DNA from: Pseudomonas sp. ANT_J12
GTDB lineage: Bacteria > Pseudomonadota > Gammaproteobacteria > Pseudomonadales > Pseudomonadaceae
Length of the DNA: 64,000 bases
Assembly: GCF_008370045.1 (NCBI RefSeq)
Contig: NZ_VOBN01000026.1
Location: forward strand, 1-64,000
Direction of reading: 5' to 3'
The number at the start of each line of letters is the position of its first letter. Position 1 is the first letter of the stretch. The notes beneath the pieces are model-generated. The model did not search any database, was not told the DNA's origin, and worked only from the letters and a program-made list of their open reading frames with translations. The translations under genes were made by a program, and so were the position numbers. Positions 17,710 to 26,205 of the stretch are shown piece after piece.

Positions 17710-18324
17710 TCAGCCCAACCAGGGATTCGCAGCCAGATGCTCACGCTCAAAGGCTTTGATCTGTTCGCTGCGCTGAAGGGTGCTGCCAATGGCATCAAGC
17801 CCCAGCAACAACGCGGTCTTGCGCAAGGTATCGATTTCGAACGGGATGACCTGGCCATCGCTCAAGCGAATCTGCTGCGCCTCCAGATCGACGCTGATTT
17901 GCGCACTGTCCGGCTGGCTGACAACCCGCCCCAGCCGCTGCACCACCGCCTCGTCCAAGGTAATCAGCAACACCCCGTTGCGCTGGCAGTTGTCATAAAA
18001 GATCCCGGCAAAGCTTGAGCCGATCAGCGCGCGAATGCCCATCTGTTTCAACCCCCAGACCGCGTGTTCCCGGCTCGATCCGCAGCCGAAATTCGGCCCG
18101 ACCACCATAAAACTCGCGCCCTGCCACGCCGGCTGGTTCAACACGAACTCAGGATTAGGCGATCCGTCCGGCAAAAACCGCAGGTCGAAAAACAACCCAC
18201 GATCCAGCCCCGCGCGGTCGATGCCCTTGAGGAATTGCTTGGGCATGATCACGTCGGTGTCGATGTTGGCTGCGAGCATCGGCGCGGCTTTGCCGCTGAC
18301 GTGGGTGAAGGGTTGCTGGCTCAT
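17710..18324 (-). CDS. LeuD-type hydro-lyase small subunit (candidate maleate/citraconate hydratase)
   Basis: A 204-residue swivelling-domain subunit of the aconitase superfamily, as in isopropylmalate dehydratase. Visible are the NIDTDVIMPKQFLKGI motif, VGPNFGCGSSREHAVWGL with the catalytic serine and arginine, and FAGIFYDNCQRNGVL. It starts at 18324, overlapping the large-subunit stop by four bases (ATGA), so the two are translationally coupled. The pair sits beside a dicarboxylate transporter and a DmlR-like regulator and away from leuB. I infer a catabolic hydratase, such as the maleate-to-D-malate enzyme HbzIJ, but leucine-pathway LeuD cannot be excluded. Confidence 0.8.
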   Translation of the reverse strand: MSQQPFTHVSGKAAPMLAANIDTDVIMPKQFLKGIDRAGLDRGLFFDLRFLPDGSPNPEFVLNQPAWQGASFMVVGPNFGCGSSREHAVWGLKQMGIRALIGSSFAGIFYDNCQRNGVLLITLDEAVVQRLGRVVSQPDSAQISVDLEAQQIRLSDGQVIPFEIDTLRKTALLLGLDAIGSTLQRSEQIKAFEREHLAANPWLG

Positions 18325-19742
18325 GTGCGATCTCCAAAATGACGGATGTCGGTCAGGCGCCCGGTGATCGCGGCGGCGGCGACCATCGCCGGGCTCATCA
18401 GGTGGGTGCGCGCCCCGGCGCCCTGGCGGCCTTCGAAATTGCGGTTGGTGCTGGAGGCGCAGCGGTCGCCGGGGGCCAGCACGTCGTCGTTCATTGCCAG
18501 GCACATCGAGCAACCGGACTGGCGCCATTCGAACCCGGCCTCGATAAAGATCGCCGCCAGCCCTTCGGCCTCGGCCTGATCGCGCACTTCGGTGGAACCG
18601 GGCACGATCATCGCCCGCACATGCTCGGCCACGTGTTTGCCGCGCACCACACTGGCGGCATCGCGCAGGTCTTCGATGCGCGCGTTGGTGCAGGAACCGA
18701 TAAACGCATGGCTGATGACGATCTCGCTCAGGGGCATGCCGGCTTCCAGGCCCATGTAGTTCAGGGCGCGGCGCATGTCCTGGCGCAGGATCAGGTCGCT
18801 GACGGCTTGCGGGTCCGGAACCCGTGCGCCGATGGGTGAGGCCTGGTCCGGGCTGGTGCCCCAGGTGACAATGGGTTCCAGAGAACTGGCATCGACTGAA
18901 ACTTCACGGTCGAACTGCGCATCTGCATCGCTGTGCAGGCTTCGCCATTGCTCGACGGCGCGGTCCCACAACTCGCCTTTCGGGGCGCGAGGTTTGTCCT
19001 TGAGGTAGGCGAAGACTTTTTCGTCCGGGGCCATGAATGCGCCTCGGGCACCCGCCTCTACCGCCATGTTGCAGATGGTCATCCGCGCTTCGACGCTCAA
19101 GGCATCGATGGTCGAGCCGCGAAATTCGATGGCGTAGCCGGTGGCACCCGATGCGCCGATCTGGCCGATGAGCGCCATGATCACGTCCTTTGAGGTCAGC
19201 CCGGTACCCAATTCGCCTTCGACGCTCACGCGCATGCTTTTCAGGCGTTTGTAGACCAGGGTCTGGGACGCCAGCAGGTGTTCGATCTCCGAGGTGCCGA
19301 TGCCGAAACCGAAGGCCCCGAGAGCGCCATAGGTGGTGGTGTGGCTGTCGCCGGCGGCGATGACCATGCCCGGCAGGATGAAGCCCTGCTCCGGGGCGAT
19401 CACGTGTTCGATGCCCTGGCGTTTGTCGAGGATGTCCAGCAACTCGATGCCGAAGTCCCGGCAGTTTTCCGCCAGGTACGACACCTGCCGCGCCCCGCCG
19501 GCATCCGGCATCGCAGCGACGCGTACCGGGGCCGTGGGGTTGACGTGATCGACCACGGCCAGCGCGGTGTCCGGGCGCCACACAGCGCGCTTGGCTTCGC
19601 GCAAACCGCTGAAGGCTTGGGGGCTGGTGTATTCGTTGATGACCTGGCGATCGATGTACAACAGGACATGGCCCTGGTCATCGAGGCGGCACACCGTGTG
19701 GGCGTCGATGTGTTTGTCGTAGAGGGTTCTGGCTCGGGTCAT
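18321..19742 (-). CDS. LeuC-type hydro-lyase large subunit (candidate maleate/citraconate hydratase)
   Basis: A 473-residue aconitase-superfamily large subunit. It begins RTLYDKHIDAHTVCRLDD and contains AGDSHTTTYGALGAFGFGIGTSE. Its three 4Fe-4S cysteines are in FIGSCTNARIEDL and GCSMCLAMNDD. It also has CASSTNRNFEGRQG near the C-terminus. Length fits LeuC. Compared with canonical LeuC it has a different substrate-loop region (SGATGYAIEFRGSTI, VIMALIGQIG). The ATG at 19742 is chosen because upstream sequence to 19904 has no similarity. Context points to hydration of a cis-dicarboxylate such as maleate or citraconate. No D-malate dehydrogenase is in the window. Confidence 0.82.
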   Translation of the reverse strand: MTRARTLYDKHIDAHTVCRLDDQGHVLLYIDRQVINEYTSPQAFSGLREAKRAVWRPDTALAVVDHVNPTAPVRVAAMPDAGGARQVSYLAENCRDFGIELLDILDKRQGIEHVIAPEQGFILPGMVIAAGDSHTTTYGALGAFGFGIGTSEIEHLLASQTLVYKRLKSMRVSVEGELGTGLTSKDVIMALIGQIGASGATGYAIEFRGSTIDALSVEARMTICNMAVEAGARGAFMAPDEKVFAYLKDKPRAPKGELWDRAVEQWRSLHSDADAQFDREVSVDASSLEPIVTWGTSPDQASPIGARVPDPQAVSDLILRQDMRRALNYMGLEAGMPLSEIVISHAFIGSCTNARIEDLRDAASVVRGKHVAEHVRAMIVPGSTEVRDQAEAEGLAAIFIEAGFEWRQSGCSMCLAMNDDVLAPGDRCASSTNRNFEGRQGAGARTHLMSPAMVAAAAITGRLTDIRHFGDRT

Positions 19743-20060
19743 GGAGGTGCTCGCTCGGGGGACGTCTGGGTTCCATCTTAAGGAGCGGGGGTTGGGCATC
19801 AATGGCCGCAGAGTGATGGCTTGGAACATGGATCGTGTTGGATGAAGGAGGGCTGCGATCTTTTCCCACGGTCTACCCCACTCCCAAACTGCAATACGAA
19901 ACATTTACTTTCATATCACCCTTCGGGATTTCCGTTGCTCATCCGTCTTATGTAGATGCAGTCAGGCCGCGTAGGCAAAAGCCACGGCCTGGCCTTTCAG
20001 GGGTCACCGTGCGACGAAGCCCGTGGCAGAGGCCCTCTCATCGAAACAAGACCTTTAATC
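19743..20060. promoter_or_regulatory. Divergent promoter region between the hydratase genes and the fpv operon
   Basis: 318 bp that must contain promoters for both directions. I searched for an iron-starvation box (TAAAT-N16/17-CGT) and a good Fur site before fpvG and found neither. The closest is a poor match around GAAACATTTACTTTCATAT (19899-19917). A CCACGG/CCGTGG inverted repeat spans 19982-20026. Regulation of this operon therefore cannot be read from the sequence. Confidence 0.4.
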
Positions 20061-21257
20061 ATGTCGAAGAAATCCCGTTCCAAACTCTGGTTTCTGGTGC
20101 ATAGCTGGCTGGCGCTGCCGATCTGGTTTTTCGTGCTGATCGTCTGCGTGACCGGCACCCTGGCCGTCGTCAGCCAGGAAATCGTCTGGCTGGCCAACCC
20201 GCAAATGCGCGCCAGCCCACCGTCGGACGATGCGCCGCTGCTCAGCTACGACCAGATTCTGGCGGCCATGAAAAAAGCCGAGCCGCAAACCCTGGTCCAG
20301 GCCATCAGCCGTCCCGATGAATCGCATTTTGCCCTCGACGTTGACGTCAGTTACCCCGACGGGCGCTCGGTGACGGTGTACGTCAACCCGTACAGCGGCG
20401 TGATCCAGGGTGTCGCGCCGGAGTTCAACTTCAAGGCCTTCACCCGCGCCTTGCATGGCTGGTGGCTGGTGCCGTTCACCAATGGCTACAGTTGGGGCTG
20501 GTACCTGGTGTCGTTCCTCGGCTTGCCGCTGCTGGTTTCACTGATTACGGGGCTGGTGGTCTACAAGAAGTTCTGGAAGGGTTTCCTTCGCCCGACGTTA
20601 CGCATTCGTCACGGCGCGCGGATTTTCTGGGGCGACTTTCACCGCCTCAGCGGGATCTGGTCGATCTGGTTCATCGCCGTCATTTCCATCACCGGCACCT
20701 GGTTCCTGATTGAGGCCATGCTGTTCGACAATCAGGTGTCCATTTCCAGCGCACAAATCATTCCCGCCATGGCCCGTAAAGCCGTGCCGCTCTCGCCGGA
20801 CGGTACGCCACCCGCGCAGATCGACATTGATCGCGCGATTGAAATAGCCATGCAGAAAATACCGGGGCTGGAGGCCAGTTTTGTCAGCCTGCCGGGCAAT
20901 GCCTATAGCCACCTGGACGTGGGGGGACGTGGTTGGTATCCGCTGATGTTCCAGACCGCGACCATCAACCCGTACAACGGCGAAATCGCCGCCTCGCGGT
21001 TGATCTCGGACCGCAGCACGCTGGAGTTCGTCACCGAATCCATGCGCCCGTTGCACACCGGGGATTTCGGCGGCCTGTGGATCAAGCTGATCTGGTTTTT
21101 CTTCGGTCTGGTGCTGAGCATGATGGTGCTCAGCGGCCTGCTGATCTGGACCAAGCGCACCGCCCTCGCTACCGCCAATGCGCTCAAGCGCAGCCACAAG
21201 AAACAGCGCAGCGCCACGGCGCCAGTCAACCGCGAAACGTCGGAGGCCAGCCTGTGA
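20061..21257 (+). CDS. fpvG: PepSY-domain inner-membrane reductase FpvG
   Basis: A 398-residue membrane protein with four transmembrane segments and periplasmic PepSY domains. It starts KLWFLVHSWLALPIWFFVLIVCVTGTLAVVSQE, the PepSY-TM signature. Histidines on the helices (HSW, HGWW, HRLSG, LHTG) are placed as heme or metal ligands. In P. aeruginosa FpvG reduces ferric iron from pyoverdine in the periplasm. It is the first of eight genes whose order fpvGHJKCDEF is fully kept here. The ATG at 20061 is chosen over upstream frame extension because it directly precedes the first helix. The stop overlaps the GTG start of fpvH. Confidence 0.9.
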   Translation: MSKKSRSKLWFLVHSWLALPIWFFVLIVCVTGTLAVVSQEIVWLANPQMRASPPSDDAPLLSYDQILAAMKKAEPQTLVQAISRPDESHFALDVDVSYPDGRSVTVYVNPYSGVIQGVAPEFNFKAFTRALHGWWLVPFTNGYSWGWYLVSFLGLPLLVSLITGLVVYKKFWKGFLRPTLRIRHGARIFWGDFHRLSGIWSIWFIAVISITGTWFLIEAMLFDNQVSISSAQIIPAMARKAVPLSPDGTPPAQIDIDRAIEIAMQKIPGLEASFVSLPGNAYSHLDVGGRGWYPLMFQTATINPYNGEIAASRLISDRSTLEFVTESMRPLHTGDFGGLWIKLIWFFFGLVLSMMVLSGLLIWTKRTALATANALKRSHKKQRSATAPVNRETSEASL

Positions 21258-21796
21258 GCAAAATCACTGCCGCCCCAACACCCTCGCGCCTGAGCGTGCT
21301 GTGGCACAAATGGCGTTTCCACTTGAACATCCTGTTGCTGCTGATCCCGCTGGGTTTCATGCCCAAGTACTTCAGTGACGCCGCGTTGTTTCGCGGTGAC
21401 AGCGGCCTCGGCGAACGGGAAATCGGCGAAATCCAGGTCGGCCCCTGGAGCCTGCGCCTGGCCGAGTTGCGCAATGAAGCGCCGCGCCGCGATGGCCCGG
21501 CCGGCTACATGAAAGGCTTCAATGCCGCGCTGTGCGATGCCTGTATCGAGCCGGTCAAGGCTACCTACCTGCGCATCGGCAAACCCCGCAGCCTGCGCGC
21601 CGCCGGGGTGATTTTCTTCGGCACGCCATACCGCATGGGCGCCTCGGTGCCGGTGCCGGAAAAAACCAAAGCCGACGCCGAGCTGTGGATCACCATGGAA
21701 GGCTGGGACGGCAGCATGCACCAGGCCTCGATCCCCCTGAGCCAGGCATCCCCGGCCACCATCGCCTGGCTGAACCAACAAGGAGGCAAACCATGA
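21254..21796 (+). CDS. fpvH: FpvH, membrane-anchored protein of the ferripyoverdine reduction complex
   Basis: A 180-residue protein with one N-terminal membrane segment (FHLNILLLLIPLGFMPKYF) and a periplasmic domain. That domain contains a CDACIEPV motif, a CxxC cysteine pair suited to redox or metal binding. It has little similarity to well-studied families. The name is by position between fpvG and fpvJ and by general character. The start is a GTG at 21254 overlapping the fpvG stop by four bases, and its own stop overlaps fpvJ by four bases, so translation is coupled along the operon. Confidence 0.8.
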   Translation: MSKITAAPTPSRLSVLWHKWRFHLNILLLLIPLGFMPKYFSDAALFRGDSGLGEREIGEIQVGPWSLRLAELRNEAPRRDGPAGYMKGFNAALCDACIEPVKATYLRIGKPRSLRAAGVIFFGTPYRMGASVPVPEKTKADAELWITMEGWDGSMHQASIPLSQASPATIAWLNQQGGKP

Positions 21797-22122
21797 TCAA
21801 CCTTTTTCGACCTCTACGCGTCGCACTGCTGGTACTCGGTGCCGGTTTCAGCGCCCATGCCCTGGCCCACAACCCGATGTGCGAGTGCAAGGCCATCGAC
21901 GCCGAGCAGATCAAGTGCACCGGCGGTTTCTCCGACGGCAGCGGTGCGCCGGGGGTGACGCTGGATGTGATCGGCTACGACGAAACCATTCTCGTGCCGG
22001 GCAAGCTCGGTGCCGATTCGACCGTGGTCTTCAAGAAACCCGCCGCCGAGTTCTACGTGCTGTTCGACGCCGGCCCCGGCCACGTGGTCGAGATCGACCA
22101 AGCCGACATTGAGGCACCGTGA
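21793..22122 (+). CDS. fpvJ: FpvJ, small periplasmic protein of the fpv operon
   Basis: A 109-residue protein with a signal peptide (core LRVALLVLGAGFSAHALA). The mature part starts with HNPMCECKAIDAEQIKCTGGFSDGSGAPG, carrying histidine and three cysteines that could bind metal, and then an immunoglobulin-like strand pattern. In P. aeruginosa FpvJ associates with FpvC and FpvF as a periplasmic partner in iron release. The ATG at 21793 follows AGGAGG and overlaps the fpvH stop. Confidence 0.82.
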   Translation: MINLFRPLRVALLVLGAGFSAHALAHNPMCECKAIDAEQIKCTGGFSDGSGAPGVTLDVIGYDETILVPGKLGADSTVVFKKPAAEFYVLFDAGPGHVVEIDQADIEAP

Positions 22123-22697
22123 ACATGAGTACGCCCACCACCCAACTCGTGCGCCCGGCCGGTGCCGGTCATGAAACCCTCTACGTGTTGCTGTTGTGCC
22201 TGATGATCCTTGGGGTTGCCGGCTCGGTGGTTGCCTGGCGCCACGAGTCCCAGGAAACGAGCAGCGTCAGCAGCCATCAACTGGATGCGCGCCGCGACCT
22301 GAGCGCCTCCGAACAAGGCATCTACGCCGACCTGCGAGTGACCCTGGACGAGATTCACCTGCTGCGCCAGGAGCAAACCACGCTGCCGACTCCCGAAGCC
22401 CTGGCCGATGAAGGTTTTGCGCCGTTTGCCCAGGACGCCAGTTCGGTCAGTCGCGGCGGACATGCCTGGCAGTTGCTCGATGCCAAGGCGTATTTCGGCC
22501 AGAGCCAGACGCCGACCGTGGCCGGTTCATTCCTGATGCGCCTGACCGCTGACGATGATGCGCCGGACGTCTGGCTCAATCGCGGCGAAGCCCTCACGAC
22601 GCCGACCGACCTGACTGACGCCGCGCTGGAAAGCGCCGGCTGGCAGCAGATCGTCGCGCAATTCGATGCCGGCGTGACCCGCCAGCACCGGCACTGA
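22119..22697 (+). CDS. fpvK: FpvK, bitopic inner-membrane protein of the fpv operon
   Basis: A 192-residue protein with one N-terminal membrane helix (TLYVLLLCLMILGVAGSVVAW) and a periplasmic domain predicted to be helical (RRDLSASEQGIYADLRVTLDEIHLLRQEQ). Function is assigned by position as FpvK, a partner of the FpvG reductase. Two starts are possible. A GTG at 22119 overlaps the fpvJ stop in the pattern of its neighbours, while an ATG lies at 22125. Both share the GAGG site at 22111. Confidence 0.8.
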   Translation: MNMSTPTTQLVRPAGAGHETLYVLLLCLMILGVAGSVVAWRHESQETSSVSSHQLDARRDLSASEQGIYADLRVTLDEIHLLRQEQTTLPTPEALADEGFAPFAQDASSVSRGGHAWQLLDAKAYFGQSQTPTVAGSFLMRLTADDDAPDVWLNRGEALTTPTDLTDAALESAGWQQIVAQFDAGVTRQHRH

Positions 22698-22732
22698 CCC
22701 CTCGCCATCACCCGAGAGAAGACCGCTTTCCC

Positions 22733-23659
22733 ATGCCTATTTCATCGCTTCGTTCTTTCTCGCGCCTGATCGTGGTTGGCGTGCTGGCTTGCCTGCTGAC
22801 GCCACTGGCCAGCGCCGATCAGGCCAAGCGCCTGCGCATCGGCATCACCCTGCACCCTTATTACAGCTACGTGGCCAATATCGTCGGCGACAAGGCCGAA
22901 GTGGTGCCGCTGATTCCGGCCGGTTTCAATCCCCACGCCTACGAACCCCGGGCCGAAGACATCAAGCGCATCAGCGGGCTCGACGTGATCGTGCTCAACG
23001 GCGTGGGCCATGACGACTTCGCCGACCGCATGATCGCCGCCAGCGAAACCCCGAACATCCCGGTGATCGAAGCCAACGAAAACGTGCCGCTGCTGGCCGC
23101 CACCGGCACCGCCGCCCGGGGTGCCGGCAAGGTAGTCAACCCGCACACCTTCCTGTCGATCAGCGCCTCTATTGCCCAGGTCAACAACATCGCCCGGGAA
23201 CTGGGCAAGCTCGACCCGGACAACGCCAAGACCTACACCCAGAACGCCCGCGCCTACGGCAAACGCCTGCGGCAGATGCGCGCCGACGCCCTGGCCAAAC
23301 TGACCCAGGCGCCGAACGCCGAACTGCGAGTGGCCACGGTCCACGCGGCCTACGACTACCTGCTGCGCGAGTTTGGCCTGGAAGTCACCGCCGTGGTCGA
23401 GCCGGCCCACGGCATCGAACCGAGCCCGAGCCAGTTGAAAAAGACCATCGATCAACTGCGTGAACTGGACGTGAAGGTGATCTTCTCCGAGATGGATTTC
23501 CCCTCCACCTACGTCGAGACCATCCAGCGTGAATCCGGGGTGAAGCTGTATCCGCTGTCGCACATTTCCTACGGCGAATACACCGCCGACAAATACGAAA
23601 AGGAAATGACCGGCAACCTCAACACCGTGGTACGGGCGATTCAGGAGTCCGGCGCATGA
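22733..23659 (+). CDS. fpvC: FpvC, periplasmic metal-binding protein (cluster A-I, ZnuA-like)
   Basis: A 308-residue solute-binding protein with a signal peptide cleaved near ASADQ. Metal-ligand histidines characteristic of the ZnuA/TroA family are visible in TLHPYYSYV, NPHAYEPRAED and NPHTFLS, with an acidic residue in FSEMDFPS. In P. aeruginosa FpvC works with FpvF to take iron (or the metal-loaded pyoverdine) in the periplasm and pass it to the FpvDE transporter. The stop overlaps the fpvD start by four bases. Confidence 0.88.
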   Translation: MPISSLRSFSRLIVVGVLACLLTPLASADQAKRLRIGITLHPYYSYVANIVGDKAEVVPLIPAGFNPHAYEPRAEDIKRISGLDVIVLNGVGHDDFADRMIAASETPNIPVIEANENVPLLAATGTAARGAGKVVNPHTFLSISASIAQVNNIARELGKLDPDNAKTYTQNARAYGKRLRQMRADALAKLTQAPNAELRVATVHAAYDYLLREFGLEVTAVVEPAHGIEPSPSQLKKTIDQLRELDVKVIFSEMDFPSTYVETIQRESGVKLYPLSHISYGEYTADKYEKEMTGNLNTVVRAIQESGA

Positions 23660-24399
23660 CCGCTCAAGAAAACCTGGCGCTACAAAGCGCCGGCCCGACC
23701 CTGGATTTCGCCGACGTCAGCCTGACCCTCGGGCGCACGACGATCCTCGACCAGGTGACCTTCCAGGTCCAGCCCGGCAGCGTGCATGCGCTGGTCGGCC
23801 CCAACGGCGGCGGCAAGAGTTCGCTGATCAAGACCTTGCTCGGGCAAATGCCCCATCAGGGTCGCTTGAGCCTGCAGTGGCCCGACGCGCCCGGCACCAT
23901 CGGCTACGTGCCGCAAGCGCTGGAGTTCGACCGGGGCTTGCCGATGACCGTCGACGATTTCATGGCCGCCATGTGTCAGCGGCGCCCGGCATTTCTCGGC
24001 TTGAGCAAGCATTACGCGGCAGCGATTGGCGAAGCGCTGGAGCGGGTCGGCATGCAGGACAAACGCAAGCGGCGCATGGGCGCGTTGTCCGGCGGTGAGC
24101 GCCAGCGCGTGTTGCTGGCCCAGGGGCTGATCCCGGCGCCGCAATTGCTGGTGCTCGACGAACCGATGTCGGCGCTGGATGAAGCCGGGATTCAGGTGTT
24201 TGAACGGCTGCTGGGCGACTGGCGCCAGAGCGGCATCACGGTGCTGTGGATCGAGCACGATCTGGAAGCAGTCGGGCGTCTGGCGGATCGGGTCACCGGG
24301 CTCAATCGCCGGGTGCTGTTCGACGCCACGCCGAAACAGGCACTGACCCCGGAGCGTTTGCTGACCCTGTTTTCGACCCATCCACGGAGCGCGGCCTGA
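23656..24399 (+). CDS. fpvD: FpvD, ABC transporter ATPase
   Basis: A 247-residue cytoplasmic ATPase. Walker A is GPNGGGKSS, the signature is LSGGERQRVLLAQGL, Walker B is LLVLDEPMSALD and the switch histidine is in WIEHDLE. It energises the FpvE permease to import ferrous iron across the inner membrane. The stop overlaps the fpvE start (TGATG). Confidence 0.92.
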   Translation: MTAQENLALQSAGPTLDFADVSLTLGRTTILDQVTFQVQPGSVHALVGPNGGGKSSLIKTLLGQMPHQGRLSLQWPDAPGTIGYVPQALEFDRGLPMTVDDFMAAMCQRRPAFLGLSKHYAAAIGEALERVGMQDKRKRRMGALSGGERQRVLLAQGLIPAPQLLVLDEPMSALDEAGIQVFERLLGDWRQSGITVLWIEHDLEAVGRLADRVTGLNRRVLFDATPKQALTPERLLTLFSTHPRSAA

Positions 24400-25298
24400 T
24401 GAGTTATGAAGCCTTTCGCTTGATGGTCCAGGGCTGGGCCTCTGCGGGTTATCTGCCGGAGGCGCTGGCCTATGGATTTGTGGTCAACGCGCTGCTCGCA
24501 GGGCTGTTGATCGGCCCGGTGCTTGGTGGTCTGGGTACGCTGGTGGTGGTCAAGCGCTTCGCGTTTTTCTCTGAGGCGGTGGGTCACGCGGCGCTGACCG
24601 GCGTGGCCATCGGCATCCTGCTCGGCGAACCCTACACCGGGCCGTATGGCAGCCTGTTTGGTTATTGTCTGTTGTTCGGCATCCTGCTCAATTACCTGCG
24701 CAACCGTACCGGCCTGGCGCCGGACACCTTGATTGGCGTGTTCCTGTCCGTGTCCCTGGCGTTGGGCGCGAGCCTGTTGTTGATTCTGGCGGGCAAGATC
24801 AACGTGCACATTCTGGAGAACGTGCTGTTCGGTTCGGTGCTGACGGTCAACGGCAATGATTTGCTGGTGCTGGCGATTGTCGGTTCGCTGGTGATGGCCC
24901 TGGCCCTGCCGCTGTACAACCGCATCATGCTCGCCAGTTTCAACCCGCAACTGGCGGCGGTGCGTGGGGTGGCGGTCAAGACCCTGGATTACCTGTTCGT
25001 GATTCTGGTGACGTTGATCACCGTCGCGGCGGTGAAGGTAATCGGCGCGATTCTGGTCGGTGCGTTGTTGGTGATCCCGGCAGCGGCGGCGCGGTTGCTC
25101 AGTCAGTCGTTGAAGGGTTTCTTCTGGTGTTCGGTGGCGATCGCCACGGTCAGCACGTTGTGCGGGATTCTGGCGCCGATTGTGTTCGACCTGCCCATCC
25201 CGTCCGGCGCCGCAATCATTCTGGTGGCCGGTATCGCCTTCGCCCTGTCCGCCATTGCGCGCGGCGTCGTTCCAAGCCTGAAAGGGAATCTCGGATAA
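24399..25298 (+). CDS. fpvE: FpvE, ABC-3 (ZnuB-type) metal permease
   Basis: A 299-residue membrane protein with about eight helices, of the ABC-3 family that imports zinc, manganese or iron. Family stretches include GTLVVVKRFAFFSEAVGHAALTGVAIG and VIGAILVGALLVIPAAAARLL. The frame is open upstream to 24246, but the ATG at 24399 overlaps the fpvD stop and starts just before the first helix. Together with FpvD it forms the importer for iron released from pyoverdine. Confidence 0.9.
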   Translation: MSYEAFRLMVQGWASAGYLPEALAYGFVVNALLAGLLIGPVLGGLGTLVVVKRFAFFSEAVGHAALTGVAIGILLGEPYTGPYGSLFGYCLLFGILLNYLRNRTGLAPDTLIGVFLSVSLALGASLLLILAGKINVHILENVLFGSVLTVNGNDLLVLAIVGSLVMALALPLYNRIMLASFNPQLAAVRGVAVKTLDYLFVILVTLITVAAVKVIGAILVGALLVIPAAAARLLSQSLKGFFWCSVAIATVSTLCGILAPIVFDLPIPSGAAIILVAGIAFALSAIARGVVPSLKGNLG

Positions 25299-26201
25299 AT
25301 GACTTTTAATCTGCGTCAACTGACCCTGGCCATGGCCCTGTGCGGCGTGGTCCACACCGCTTTTTCGGCGGACAGCGCCAAACCGTTGCGGGTGCTGGCG
25401 TCCTTGCCAATCACTTACGGCTTGGGCGAAGTCTTGCTCAAAGGCACCGACGTCAGCCTCGAACGGGCCGCACCGGACAATCTGCCCGGCAGCCGCCAGA
25501 CCGCTTACTTCACCGGACGCGGCGCCCCGGCGCTGGCCAAACTGGCAACCGACGCGGATGCGGTGATCGGCCTGCGCTCGCTGTGGGCGGATGACCCGCT
25601 CTACCCCATCGCCCGGCGCAGCAATATCCGCATCGTCGAAGTCGACGCCGCGCGGCCGGTGGACGGTGCCCTGCCCGGCATTGCCGTACAACCGGGTAAC
25701 AAGGTCGATGGCTTGAACAGTCAGCCATGGTTTTCCAGCAACAACATGGGGCGCATGGCGGACGTGATGGCGGCGGATCTGGTGCGTCTGGCGCCGACGG
25801 CCAAACCGAAAATCGAAGCCAACCTCGCAGCACTCAAGCAGCGTTTGCTCAAGCTCAGCGCCGACAGCGAAGCGCGCCTGGCCAGTGCCGATAACCTCAC
25901 GGTGCTGAGCCTGAGCGATCACTTCGGCTACCTGATCAGCGGGCTCAATCTGGAACTGGTCGGCCTCGATGCCCGGCCGGATGCCGAGTGGACACCCGAA
26001 GCGCTCAAGCAACTGGGCGCAACGCTCAAGGGCAATGATGTGGCGGTGGTGTTGCATCATCGCCAACCGTCAGAGGCGTTGAAAGCGGTGATCAGCGAGG
26101 CCGGGAGTCGGTTGGTGGTGTTAAGTACCGATGGGGTCGATCCAGTGGCCGAACTGGAAGGGAATGTGGATTTGCTGATCAAGGGGTTGAGCGGCGCATA
26201 A
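25299..26201 (+). CDS. fpvF: FpvF, periplasmic metal/ferripyoverdine-binding protein
   Basis: A 300-residue solute-binding protein of the same cluster A-I family as FpvC, with a signal peptide ending near AFSADSA. Family positions are visible in ASLPITYGLGEVLL, GLRSLWADDP and LSLSDHFGYLISG, but fewer histidines are present than in FpvC. The P. aeruginosa counterpart binds pyoverdine and forms a complex with FpvC. It starts one base after the fpvE stop (TAAATG). Repeats and a bidirectional terminator follow. Confidence 0.88.
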   Translation: MTFNLRQLTLAMALCGVVHTAFSADSAKPLRVLASLPITYGLGEVLLKGTDVSLERAAPDNLPGSRQTAYFTGRGAPALAKLATDADAVIGLRSLWADDPLYPIARRSNIRIVEVDAARPVDGALPGIAVQPGNKVDGLNSQPWFSSNNMGRMADVMAADLVRLAPTAKPKIEANLAALKQRLLKLSADSEARLASADNLTVLSLSDHFGYLISGLNLELVGLDARPDAEWTPEALKQLGATLKGNDVAVVLHHRQPSEALKAVISEAGSRLVVLSTDGVDPVAELEGNVDLLIKGLSGA

Positions 26202-26205
26202 CCCC

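Noticed and set aside
19899..19917. A Fur box before fpvG
   Set aside because: GAAACATTTACTTTCATAT matches too few positions of the Fur consensus; not reported as a site.
24192..26066. A 624-codon minus-strand frame
   Set aside because: Antisense to fpvD, fpvE and fpvF, with very high His, Gln and Arg content; not protein-like.
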